NCBI GenBank assembly: GCA_951802425.1
Contig: OX637795.1
Span: 4,630,501 to 4,694,500, forward strand
Reading direction: 5' to 3'
Source of the DNA: Clavaria fumosa
Lineage: Eukaryota; Basidiomycota; Agaricomycetes; Agaricales; Clavariaceae
Length of the DNA stretch: 64,000 bases
This document shows, one piece after another, positions 53,710 to 64,000 of this stretch (positions within the stretch are counted from its first letter, which is position 1; each line of letters begins with the position of its first letter). The position numbers and the translations under genes are program-made. The notes under the pieces are model-generated. The model ran no database searches. It worked only from the letters and a program-made list of their open reading frames with translations, and was not told where the DNA came from.

Positions 53710-54343
53710 GCACTGAAAAATAAGGTTCCAGGCCTTGGGCACTCAGTATCACTTGGGGAGGGTCACAGTGGTTGTCCTCCAGGTCTGGTCATGTGTATCT
53801 ACACACAGTAAAAATGTCACATGGTTCTGTTACACACTGTGGGCAAGGTAAAGGAGAAGGGGATGATAGGGGCTGAGCTGTGACAATGTGTCACAGTTTG
53901 AAATTAAGGGTCCAGGCTAGTGGGTTAGGACATGGGGCTAGTGTATCTACACACAGTAAAATTATTGTGCAGTTCTGTTACACACTGTGGGCAAGGCAGG
54001 GTAAAGGAAAAGAGGATGGTAGGGGCTTAACTGTGACAATGTGTCACAGTTTGAAATTAAGGGTCCAGGCTAGCCAGGTTAGGACAGGCTAGGGTGGATG
54101 GGTGGATGTTAGTATTATATCAGACTGGGTCTCACACAACTTAATTGTAAGGTCATGACAACAATACTAACATAAGGGGAAAAGAGTACAAATAGTGAAA
54201 AGTGAAAGTATATATAGCAAGTGCTTTGGGACTTGCTGAAATTCCCATGCTCAGACCCACTGCATCACATGACCATCCTGATATGGAAGTCATGTGATTT
54301 TCCAATTACATCACCCAGGTGGCTTATGTAAGCCATCCTAACA
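53710..54343 (-). mobile_element. Element K leader and 5' LTR
   Basis: LTR 54118-54343 is a diverged version of J's LTR (tatcagactgggtctc...gccatcctaaca). The leader 53710-54117 holds two tandem copies of a module of about 170 bp (gtatctacacacagtaaaa...gtgacaatgtgtcacagtttg). J's insertion at CTATG separates it from the gag fragment at 50919-51183. Confidence 0.75.
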
Positions 54344-54547
54344 GGGACCTGGAGTTCACATGACATGAACTTCCAGATACAGTAATATGAATCTTGGTAA
54401 GCACAAAAACAGGACTGCCTTGCTGGGCACCAGAAGAATAATTCAAAGTGCAACATGGTGATCACCAGAGTGTAGGGTGTCAGCCATACTGCTCATCTTT
54501 CATCACCCTCATCATCTGCTCCATTTCCCTGACCTACACTATTGGTA
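54344..54547. other. Unassigned spacer
   Basis: No recognised repeat or ORF between the K LTR and the solo F-type LTR. Confidence 0.4.
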
Positions 54548-54552
54548 TCATC

Positions 54553-55299
54553 TGTTATGATCCATTTCAATCACATGACCATTGCCCCCACTCCAGACTC
54601 CACACCCTATGACAACTCTGATGAACTCCAATCTGCTCCATATCATGTCTGCATACTCTGCTCCACTCCTTACCTGGACTCCATTCCCTTGTCACTTTGG
54701 ACTTCATGGACTTCACATTGGACAACTTCCTGGCATTAGTCCTTGGTTGGAGACATAAGGACACTGTCCTACATCCATGGGAACATCACCTTGGTTAGAG
54801 ACATAAGGACACTGTCCTACATCCATGGGAACATCATCTATCACATGCATGGTCCAAACTATACTTGATGCTTACTACAAAACATACTATGAAATCTGTA
54901 GCATACAATGTTTCATAAGTATTACTAAGCTCCTGTCCTCATAGTATAAGATCTTCACATGTACCTCTATACCCCCCAGTTTGAATATTAATATCTCTTG
55001 TCCTCTTCCTCCTTGTGCTTCTTCCTCATCACCCTCAATGCTCTCAATGCTTATCTGCTTAACTCTGATGGACTCCAGAGTTATCTTCTGTCTCTGCATC
55101 CTCTTGTCTGCAACTGTCAATCTGTCAAATAGGGACTTGTATATATGTGGTGGCACAACACATAAGTTGAGGCCACAGTCCCACTCCCTCCAAACCCTCT
55201 CACCTCTATATTGCCTCCTTGACATCAGACTCTGACTGGACTTTGTTACTGACATACTTCTGACCTTCTTGCCCCTTGGACCTTGACTGGACCTTGACA
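54553..55299 (+). mobile_element. Solo F-type LTR (747 bp)
   Basis: TGTTATGATCC to GGACCTTGACA, flanked by the perfect duplication TCATC (54548-54552 and 55300-55304). It contains a TATAAG box near 54945 and AGTTTGAATAT at 54978-54988. A 49-bp phrase (ttagagacataagg...ccatgggaacatca) is tandemly duplicated at 54740-54835. Confidence 0.92.
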
Positions 55300-55304
55300 T
55301 CATC

Positions 55305-55969
55305 CTGTTACTTTAATATCTTAGTGACATTGTAGTCCCCTTGCCAATATTCATACCCTCAGTATATAAGTAGCCCATCTTTCCCTTGATTCTCCAGACT
55401 TTGGAATTCATTCATTCTTCACTCTACCTGTACAACTGTCTTACACCCTTGCCCCTACAGTTGGGTTCACCACAACAGGACTTTGCTCTGGCTCTGCCTG
55501 ACTATCTGACATGACACATTGCCAATAGAGTATTTTCCTCTGCCTCTTTTCAGCATGGGAAAAGACTAATCCAATCAACCTCCTCTGCTTTGCACAGCAT
55601 TCATGGCAGACTTATAGAATTATGATAAAGGATGCAAAAAAAGTTAAAATTTGTAGGCCTCAAAACTGGTTTCACATATTGGGAAAATTTTTGAATTTTT
55701 TTAGAAAAGATTATTTCACATATCCAAGTTGGTCAGAAAATACAAAAGTTGTAGGGTTATAATATTTTAAATTTTTCTTCTAATTTTTTGGGTAGTATTA
55801 TTATGGTTTGAATTTGTCTCAGCAACAAATGCATGGAAAAAATTGACTCCTTTGAAAATCCTTTTCTGGCACTTTTTGAAACACTATCACTTCAGCAGGA
55901 TTGACAGACTGACAGAAAATTTGACAATACATGGTCATGGCCTAAACTACATGGCTATCTGAAGGCAAT
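55305..55969. other. Intergenic sequence without recognised genes
   Basis: A TATA-like tatataagtag at 55371 and AT-rich tracts (55620-55760) are present, but no ORF or repeat relationship I can support. Confidence 0.4.
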
Positions 55970-57430
55970 TTATTCTTGTTGAGCCAAATCTCGACAATGT
56001 TGCAATGCCCTCTGCCAGACAAAATGACGAGCTGTCATCTCCCTGGAACCAAGGTCAAGTTGGGGGTCACCTTCCAATAGTTGCTGCAATGCTGCTTTAA
56101 AGTCTGCTGAAACCACATCTTCCTCTACCTCACACTCGATATGTGTAACATGGGCTGGGAACCGATCTGAATCAAAGGTCATGTCCACCTCTTCTTCATC
56201 ATTATCCCAATCCCCTGGATTGTTTTCATGGAAATGACGCATGAGGATAGGATCATCCATGACCTCCCAATCAATACCATATTCTATGATGCCAGGGTTT
56301 CCCTCATCAGAAGGACCACCAACCCAATCATTCCCATCATGAGCAAGAAGATGGTGTATCCCCCGAGGACCATCTTCTAGAATCCCAAATGTGAAAAGGT
56401 CCATGGGGCTCCTGTTGGGCTCATCTTTGAGGGAGATAATATGGTGGTTCCATGCTTCCACCCATTCCTCAAGGTCTTGGTTGATCGCATCAAGGAATAG
56501 CCAATGCAGAAGCCAGATGTGGGCGGAACAGTCTGGATCCAGATCCTCATTAGCTTCCAAGCTCATGAAAAAATCCTTCCACTTCGCTCCCATCCCTTGG
56601 GTGACATCATACCATAGCCTCTCGGCACGGGTATTATGGACGCTTCTACAGACCTCATAAGACTTGAAACCAGTTTGTAAGTGTGCACTCACGGTCCCCA
56701 GATATAGGCAGCTCCGCCATGATATTCATCAATCCATTTGGCAACCTCAATATTTTCTGTGCCATGATCACCTCTAATCCGCCTTGGAATTCCATATCGT
56801 CGTGTCGCCTCCAGGAACAGACACAACACTGTGGATGCACGATTATTGTTATGCACTCCAGCCCCAGTTACTGCCCGTGATCTTCCATCAATGAAGGCAT
56901 GTATGATCAATTTATATCGGATCAGCCCTAACATTGACAGTGAGACAAGCATAGATGGAAAGAAAAATACAGACCATGTTGGCCAGCATGATGCCAAAGA
57001 GAATTGATGCCTACAACATTGTAAACTCTTCGCTGTATCCGTCGCTGGCCAAAGATAGGTGGAGGTCCGTTGACGCGAAGGTATGCAGCTGTAACCCTAC
57101 TTCTTGGAACATGAATGCGCAAACTCTTCAAATGGCCGTCAATCAATCGACGTCCAAAAGAGGGAAAATCTCTGAGGATGTCCCCAACAAGCTTGTCAAG
57201 ATCTTCATCCGATATGAGAGACATCCGAGTGTGTCTGGGTGTGCGGACGTGATACTGATACGTAGTTCCGTCCTGGCGTTCGATGGTCTGAAATGGCGAT
57301 TCACCAGCGGGGAGAAAACCGCATTCTAAAGCTCTCCTCCTCACGGTTCAGGAGCTACACCCAAAGACATTGGCAATAGCAGCAGGACCACGCAGCTGTA
57401 AAGCGGATTCTAGAAAGTGTGGATCAAATT
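55970..57430 (-). pseudogene. Integrase-core (DDE) transposase-like gene with two introns
   Basis: On the - strand: an HTH-like N-terminal segment (PGRPRIEFDPHFLESALQL, 57430-57360) interrupted by TGA at 57350-57348 where CGA is expected; ISDEDLDKLVGDIL and GRRLIDGHLKS; then GT-AG introns 56974-56928 and 56692-56646 (47 bp each). The catalytic triad is D in HAFIDGRSR, D in RGDHGTEN and E in RAERLW, about 32 residues after the second D. The C-terminal part (HIWLLHWLFLDAINQDL, RSPMDLFTFGIL) ends at TAA 55972-55970. It resembles the integrase-core-domain proteins widespread in Agaricomycetes and related to IS3EU/Ginger-type transposases. The premature stop suggests a dead copy. Ends of the element are not identified. 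Confidence 0.72.
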
Positions 57431-58058
57431 CGATGCGAGGACGCCCAGGCCGACTACTTTGCTGATGACTCCTCACGACGAGCACAGCGGCTCGTCTGGC
57501 GGATCCAAGGCACGTTGGCGAGCATCATCCAAGTGATGCAGCATCGCATCGAGGCTGTGACATAGAGTCCTGTACTCCCCAGCTGGAAAGACACCACTAT
57601 TCTGAAACGGGATTTATCCAGTAGTCATTGTGAAAAATAGCGTCCACATACCCTTTCAGCGGCGATTCGAAGCTCTGAAACTTCACCCTGAAGTCTTTCA
57701 AGGGTACTCACATCAAGCACAAGCGACTGAAGCCCGGCTCCCATATGACCTGCTAAGCCATGGTAAGCCTCGCGATAAGCTTTGAGTGGGTCCATTTCCC
57801 CAAGCAACAAAATTCCAATCGCCTTCGAGTGCGTGCAAAGCCTGAGCTCTATCGCGTATATGTGGCACTCCCTGTGTTGTGTCACAATGTGCTGATAGCG
57901 AGGATGGGTACAGTTGAGGACTTTCCGGCCCCAACTGCAGTCATTCTGCGGCCGAAACGATTCGCTATGACAAAGTCATGTGATATGGACCAAACAACAA
58001 CAACCACAAGCACTCCAAAGAGCCTGTCTCAACCAAGCCTGAAACCTTGCTTCAATGC
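57431..58058 (-). other. Possible upstream exons of the integrase-core gene
   Basis: Open - strand segments occur at 57934-57713 and 57885-57625 (AYHGLAGHMGAGLQSLVLD, LERLQGEVSELRIAAER, coiled-coil-like). They could be N-terminal exons of the same gene, but no splice path is convincing. Confidence 0.35.
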
Positions 58059-58532
58059 TGTGGGCATTGCCCCCACATATCCAGATGGTACTGCAGTGCA
58101 CATGACTCACAGTAACTCATCATAATGCTATTAAATGAAATTATGTCATAAATCAGTATATCATTTATTATATAAGCTCTATAAATATGAAGCACATATT
58201 GGAGAGTGGCTGTTAGTCAATTCTATGGAATGAATCTATTTTCCCTTCCATTTATGCATTATTTCTTGACCTCTCTAAGAATTACTGTAAATAGTAGTTA
58301 CCTTTGAAACAATATAAATAGGCAGCTGGAAAGCATGTTCAGCATGCCCCCTGACCCAATATATTGTGTGACTAAGTGTTAGGCTAAGAAGCCAGCATTG
58401 CTCTTTCAGAGCTATTAGCTAATTAGTCTAGACTAAGGTCCTGTGACTAGTCTAGATTAATACCCTGTTATCTTGGCAAGGCCTGTGGCTGCTGAAGTAG
58501 CACGGTTATCTCAGCAAGGTGTTGTGGTAACA
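58059..58532 (+). mobile_element. Possible Copia-type LTR
   Basis: Starts TGTGGGCATTGCCCCCACA, an inverted-repeat start like that at 38798 (TGTGGGGAAGGCCCCCAC). It has tataagctctataaatatg in the interior and ends gttgtggtaaca. No target duplication or internal region could be confirmed. Confidence 0.3.
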
Positions 58533-58687
58533 TCACATGACCCTACTAATACTCAAAACCACAACCTTTAGTGCCATGGTCACAGAGTCACTGACTAACC
58601 AGTCATGTTCCAGGACTGACAGTATAGCCCATTTGTGTGATGGTCCATCAATGTGGGATGCCATCACCACTGTTGGTCTTTGACACC
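58533..58687. other. Unassigned spacer before the M LTR
   Basis: 155 bp with no recognised feature. Confidence 0.35.
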
Positions 58688-59404
58688 TGTTATGACCCCA
58701 TCCGCTTGCATAAGCATGATCCCTGCCCCAGACTCCAAGCTCCATACCAACTCCGATCTGCTCCACTGTAACTCTGTGCACTCCGTTCCACACCTCCATC
58801 GGACTTTACTCTGCCAGCCTTCGGACCATTTGGACTTCATTCCAGAACCTTCTCCCTCCATCCCCTCATCCTGTTTACCATCGAGAGGATACCCTTGACC
58901 CATGGGAGTCACTTTTTTGTTGTTGTTTCTTTGTTCCATGAAAATTGCACAGGCACATGTGGTGAAACTCTCCTAGTAATTTGATATGTACATTGTTTCA
59001 CATTACTCCTATACTCTGTCCTTGCAGTATAAGTTTCCACCTGTATCTCCCTGCTCCTCAGTTCGAATATTAATGTCTCTTGACCTAAAACATCTCTGAG
59101 CTTTCGTCCTCATCATCATCCAACTAACTCCAGCCAACTCTGATCAACTCTGGCAGACTCCGATATTCTCAGAGTTTGACTACTCTGTTTGATTTCTTTC
59201 TGGCATTGTTTTCTGTTTGATAAATAGGGACAAGGTATATATGTGGTGGCACAACACATACGTTGAGGCCGCAGTCCCATAAGACTCCTTCTTCTCTACG
59301 TACTACTCCATTTCTCCGATATCGGACTCCAATTGGACTCCGATAATACATCTCCATTCCGCTCTGTTAACCCCTTCGCTGTTAACCTTGTTAGGACTGT
59401 GACA
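58688..59404 (+). mobile_element. 5' LTR of element M (717 bp)
   Basis: TGTTATGACC to GGACTGTGACA. AGTTCGAATAT at 59060-59070 pairs with ATATTCAAACT at 59407-59417 (10 of 11). Same family as D, E and C. Confidence 0.92.
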
Positions 59405-59444
59405 GTATATTCAAACTTCAAACCTCATATATACCAACTCAACA

Positions 59445-59959
59445 ATGCCTACTACACGATCCAGTGCTCGACTTCCACCTACTGTTGCCGATGACGTCGA
59501 CATTCCAGAACCAGCCAACAATACTCTGACTCTGAGTGTGTCCGGACCACCAGACCACAATGAAGAGTCAGATCCCTCAGTCACTGACAATGACAACAAG
59601 CTAAATGAACCTCCGACACCTTGAGCTGAGTGCAAACCAACTCCAGCATGTCTCCTTCAGCAGATTATTAATGCCAACAAGTGCCCAGAGATGGTAAAAC
59701 TGTGTGACCCTGACACATTTGATGGCTTGGATGCTAAGAAGTTGAAAAGCTTCTTGGTCCAATGCCAGTTAAACTTCCTTGATCACCCAAGAGCGTTCAA
59801 GTCTGATTCTCATAAGGTATGCTACATCCTTTCTTTTCTCTGGGGCTTTGCCCTGGAATGGTTTGAACTGATGATCTTGGATGGTGAAGACCATCCAGTC
59901 CTTTCAAACTATAAAATGTTCATTGCTCAACTTACAGAGAACTTTGGTCCTCACAATGC
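59445..59959 (+). pseudogene. Element M gag, 3'-truncated
   Basis: Starts MPTTRSSARLPPTV. A TGA at 59622-59624 replaces the CGA found in D (CCT CGA GCC). The capsid-like block (FLVQCQLNFLDHP) is present. It ends abruptly at 59959 where element L begins with TGTAAGG. Confidence 0.88.
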
Positions 59960-60915
59960 TGTAAGGATAACATACAGCTCCAGCATGGAAACATGATGGA
60001 TACCTACCATCTGAAGAACTCAGCACACACCCACCTTGTATCCAACGCGAACCGACCACCATCCGACACCATCCAATGCCCTCCGATGACCATCCGTAAA
60101 GCCTGATACTCATCCAATAACTATCCGATATCAGACCCTCGTTAAATCAAATTCCTCGCCGCTGCCACATTACACAGGTGATCCATGGCGCCCATATACT
60201 CCAATTTCATTACTTTACTCTGCTTAGCACTCCTTGTGACTGATGTTTCATGTACTCTCCCCTGTTTCATCCTTAAATGCTGTAAATTTCATATCATGTG
60301 TTCCTCTGAATTTGTAAACATTTCTACACTCAAAAGTGTTTTATCTACGCTGATCCATGTATGTACTATACTCGATTATGCCTTCTCTTCTTTCCTACCA
60401 GCGTTCCCGATGACCGATTAATTCGGACTCTTCATTTCTACATACTATGCCATTTCTTCTATGACCTATGACCTCCACATGATCTTACCTATGACCTTCC
60501 CTCATTCCCCATGACCTCCAGATCATCCGGTACAATCCGGAGCATTTGTAATTACAAAAATGTACTTAAGAACGTATCAGACTCTACAAAAAGCAGCTTA
60601 TTCTCATCGCCCACATCTTGTGTGACCTCCATTAGGCTCATCCTCCGTCGTACACATCGTTCTGCTGGCCTTCGTCATTGCCAGCCCTTCGTATCTTCAA
60701 CTACTCTCTTGCTCAACATCAGATCTGATATCAGACTGATATCGGAGTCTATTGGACACTTTGGACATCGTGTACTCTCGTCCTATCAACTCATTTAACT
60801 CATCCTCCACATCCTCCAAGGTTGCACTCACTGTTTTAGGTGTTGGGTCAGACCCCCCCTGAAGAACTTGACTGTAATCAAGCAGTTGCAGCAAATACAT
60901 GTAATACCTACTACA
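59960..60915 (+). mobile_element. Probable 5' LTR of element L (956 bp)
   Basis: Starts TGTAAGGATAACA at the break in M's gag and ends ...CCTACTACA. It is followed after attc by TGGAGCCCACCGTGAG (60920-60935), a TGG-type primer-binding site. The 3' LTR is outside the window, so the boundaries are inferred. Confidence 0.55.
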
Positions 60916-60919
60916 ATTC

Positions 60920-60935
60920 TGGAGCCCACCGTGAG
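60920..60935 (+). promoter_or_regulatory. Candidate tRNA primer-binding site of element L
   Basis: TGGAGCCCACCGTGAG, 4 nt after the inferred LTR end. The TGG start fits a tRNA 3' CCA end. This contrasts with the self-priming type sites in the D/E/C/F/M lineage. Confidence 0.5.
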
Positions 60936-61276
60936 GGGGGGCCACAAAAAAGTCTTCACAACCACCTTCAAGGATCCCAAGAGGATCATCAGCATCCAAC
61001 CCTCGACATTCCGAATGCCTGAGAGCCCGGATTCAGCTACCAACATCGGACTTGCTGCAATCCAAACCATCTGGAGAAGTTATCGAATCTTCTCACCTTC
61101 ACCCATCAAATATCCCCAGCATCTCTTCCATCGTATACTCACACACCAGTTTTAATACACCAGTTATCGCTTTACTGCAGCTACTACCTGACGAACCGCA
61201 ATCATCCCCGTCACTGCTCACACCATTACCACTTGACCCGAACATTTTACAGTTTCCACTGGACATCAAACAGCAA

Positions 61277-64000
61277 ATGGCCAATCAAGTGAGATATCCA
61301 CTCCGAGGCACACATGGTGCACCAGTATTCGACGGAGTACCAACACATCTCAACAGATACTTTGAAGACATACATATTGTCCTCACCAGTGTGAATCCCA
61401 ACGCTCCTGAAGCTGACCTAATCCGCTACGCAAAGCACTACCTCGACACCAATACCTGCCTCTTATGGGAAACCTTAACACCACCACCACCAGATGAAGC
61501 CTGGACCTGGGACACGTTTAAAGCAGCAGTCCAATGACTATATCCAGGTGCCGATGGTGGAAGGTTATTCTCCATCGCCAATCTTGATCGTTTCATATTG
61601 GACTCAGCACAGAAGGGCATATATACGCGTGCCGAACATGGAGAATATTACAGGGACTTCCTCCACATTACCTCACACCTCATAGATTCGCAGCAGATGA
61701 CCACTAATGACAGAAACTGCCTATACATTCTTGGATTTGGTGATCACACAAGATGCCGGATTGAAAGTAGGCTCGCAATCAAGCTTCCCGACCACCATCC
61801 TGAGGATCCATACCTGATGAATGAAGTACATGCCGCTGCCGAATTTTTATTGTCATCAACATCCCCTCTTTCTGCATCCACCAACTATTCTTCCGGACCC
61901 ATCTGCTTCGCATCCGCAGCCCCCGGGAAAGAAGCACAACCCAAGATCAAGAAAGAAGAATTCAACATATCAGCTGCCCTTGTGACCTTTGCATCCAGCA
62001 TGGCTCAGCTGGAATCTATTTTATCAGCATCATCCCAAGACACAGCCAAACGACTGGCACCAAGGACGACCAACGGACTGATAAACTGAACATGTAATTT
62101 CTGCTCGGAAACTGGTCACTTCATCAGTGCCTGCCCGAAGGCCCTCGAGTATATTGCAACAGGGAAATGTGTCTGGAATAGCGAAAATAGGATTTGTTTA
62201 CCCTCCGGACGCTACCTACCAGGTTCTATCGTTGGAAAGAACCTTTCCGAACACTTCGACAAGTACTATGCAACATATCAGTCCCAGAATGTACAACCGA
62301 CAATGACAGCTGTGTTCGAAGTCAAGCCGATGATGGTGTCCGATGACAATGCCAACATGGATGACACATCCAATGATGAAGAACAACCAGATGCTGAACT
62401 GGAAGACATGGCTCGCATTTTTGCTAACGAAGTTGCAAAGAAGGTAGACAAAGGAAAAAAGCGAATGCCCACCACCAGGAACAACAATCCGCAACCATCT
62501 CGACTGCCCCCTCCACCTGCAGTGGTTATAACCCCACCATCAACCACCCAACCAATAAAACCTGCGAAGATCGACCGGCCTGATGTTCAATACCATTACC
62601 AAGCACCAGTCGAAGACCCGAAAACCATTCAACAAGTTTTCGAATGGGCACTCGATGTCCCAGTCCAGATGACACAGCGTGAACTATTAGTGATTTCCGG
62701 AGAAGTTCAAAAGAAGATGAAGGACATGGTAACAGCTAAACGAGTTCCTGTCACTACTGGTATCTTGCAGAACACGTTATTTACGGATGCTGCAGCACTG
62801 GACACCTCTGATCTCGTCGTAGCAGTTGACGCCACACCACTCCGAATTGTGGAAGGAACCCTCGATGGTCGGATCACAGCGGAATGTCTCCTAGACCAAG
62901 GAAGCTCAATCATCGCAATGAGATGTGACATTTGGGAGTGGCTCAGCAATCCCCTATACTCCGAACATATACTACACATGGAATCCTCACACGGCACCAT
63001 TGCACCAATGCTTGGACAGATCAAGAACTTTCCATTACAAATCGGACCATGCACCTTCCACGTCCAAATGCAGGTTGCCAACACCCTACCATGTGAGGTA
63101 CTTATCAGACAACCATTCTTTATGCTAACCGGATCGCAAATGATAGATCACCCACACAGAGCCCAAGACTTGATTCTAAACAATCTGAACACTGGAGAGA
63201 GAATCATCATGCTGACTAGGGAGAGAATCTCACTCCGGAAAGTTTTAAAAGCAAAAACTAACAATCCGGATTTTTGATAGCTGGAGTATTGGACCTGACC
63301 AAATCTTCGGACGACTACCCAATGGTCACCAAAATCAAAGCTATACCCACATCCGATACTCCAGCCATCCAATTATCTCCTACTCATTCGTTTCACGCAT
63401 CTCAATCTGTACCATCAATGACTCTCGACCCCTTGCCATTCACCAATTCTTGGGATATCTCTCTCGAGCCATCCAGACCTCCGAAAATCATTAACAAAGC
63501 ATCAGAGACACCAGTACCACCTCAGCCTACCTTATATTCCAACATCCAGTCCATCGAAATATCACCAACAGAAGCAATTATACCTGTATATGTTGGGAAG
63601 AAATACAAGAAAGTTGCCAACCGCATCAACCCGATTAAAGCAACCATTCCCGAAGAATTTCGGATCGTCCGATGCTGACACCCGGACCCCCTCGCCGACA
63701 TTCCTATCCTGCCAAAGCATCTGCCTGAGTTTGTTCCCGGCCCCAGGTACACACAGGATCGAAAGGACGAACATAGCGCCAACCGAACAGGATTCTTGTG
63801 GCCAGAGGAAGAAAAACTCGTACACCATCTTATTAAGATCCAAGAGGATGCTTTTGCCTGGAAAGAGACTGAAAAAGGATGTTTCGATGCGAAATATTTC
63901 GATCCGATAATAATCCTGATGGTCAAACACATCCCTTGGGTCTTCAAAAATATTCCGATCCCACCTGGCATCTACAACGATGTTTTAAAAGTTATCCGAG
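61277..64000 (+). pseudogene. Element L gag-protease-RT polyprotein, cut by window end
   Basis: Gag starts MANQVRYPLRGTHGAPVFDG at 61277 and continues through a TGA (61535-61537) into YPGADGGRLFSIANL. A second TGA (62087-62089) immediately precedes the CCHC knuckle CNFCSETGHFISAC (62093-62134). The protease has LLDQGSSIIAM (about 62890-62922), where Ser or Thr is usual after the Asp. A T5 run at 63271-63275 marks a frameshift, and TGA near 63676 follows. The last frame holds an RT N-terminal signature (LWPEEEKLVHHLIKIQEDAFAW, HIPWVFKNIPIPPGIY). Gag, protease and RT appear to be one long reading frame, unlike the -1 arrangement in the D lineage. Decayed but recognisable. Confidence 0.82.

Overview
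The window is a gene-poor, transposon-packed piece of a fungal nuclear genome, most likely a basidiomycete of the Agaricomycetes. The evidence is the 45-70 bp GT-AG introns inside transposase and accessory ORFs, the dominance of chromodomain-type Ty3/Gypsy elements, and degenerate hAT and integrase-core genes. I see no host housekeeping gene, rRNA or tRNA. Almost every coding remnant is a retroelement or transposase pseudogene with many CGA-to-TGA stops.

Layout. 1-840 is anonymous flank. 841-5700 is a 33-bp minisatellite with higher-order duplications. 5853-6670 is a 91-bp tandem repeat that grades into a longer dispersed repeat (to about 7470). 8372-10737 (- strand) is a hAT transposase with at least seven short introns and one apparent frameshift. 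Its 5' end abuts a 21-bp minisatellite (10770-12310) that switches orientation repeatedly.

From 12453 to 45257 lies a nest of LTR elements. The oldest layer is a 'B family' chromovirus (LTR pieces 12453-12949 and 27451-28139, second LTR 41498-42895). Element D (12950-27445, TSD ACATG) inserted into its LTR. Element E inserted into D (TSD GCTGG), and recombination between oppositely oriented LTRs inverted everything between them. A separate insertion H (29640-39717, TSD CTTAC) split the B-family pol and itself received element C (30114-38249), which in turn holds a 739-bp foldback element (31699-32437, TSD TA).

From 45258 to 50816 a related but diverged element F lies on the - strand, with a solo LTR inserted exactly at its gag start. 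51189-53704 is a young, complete gag-only LTR element (J) inserted into an older relative (K). Then come a solo LTR (54553-55299), an integrase-core (DDE) pseudogene with two introns (55970-57430), a truncated D-family copy M (58688-59959), and the 5' half of an unrelated gag-pol element L running off the window end.

How the parts work together. The D/E/C/F/M lineage encodes gag with a CCHC knuckle, then protease, reverse transcriptase, RNase H, integrase and a chromodomain, joined by an apparent -1 frameshift at an A-rich slippery heptamer. It appears to be self-primed in the Tf1/sushi manner: an 11-nt motif about 33 nt downstream of an LTR TATA box is complementary to the site just after the LTR. 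Near the 3' LTR, D and C and also the B family carry an extra gene on the opposite strand, combining a Zn2Cys6-like cysteine motif with coiled-coil sequence. This ambisense accessory gene, together with self-priming, is the most interesting system I see.
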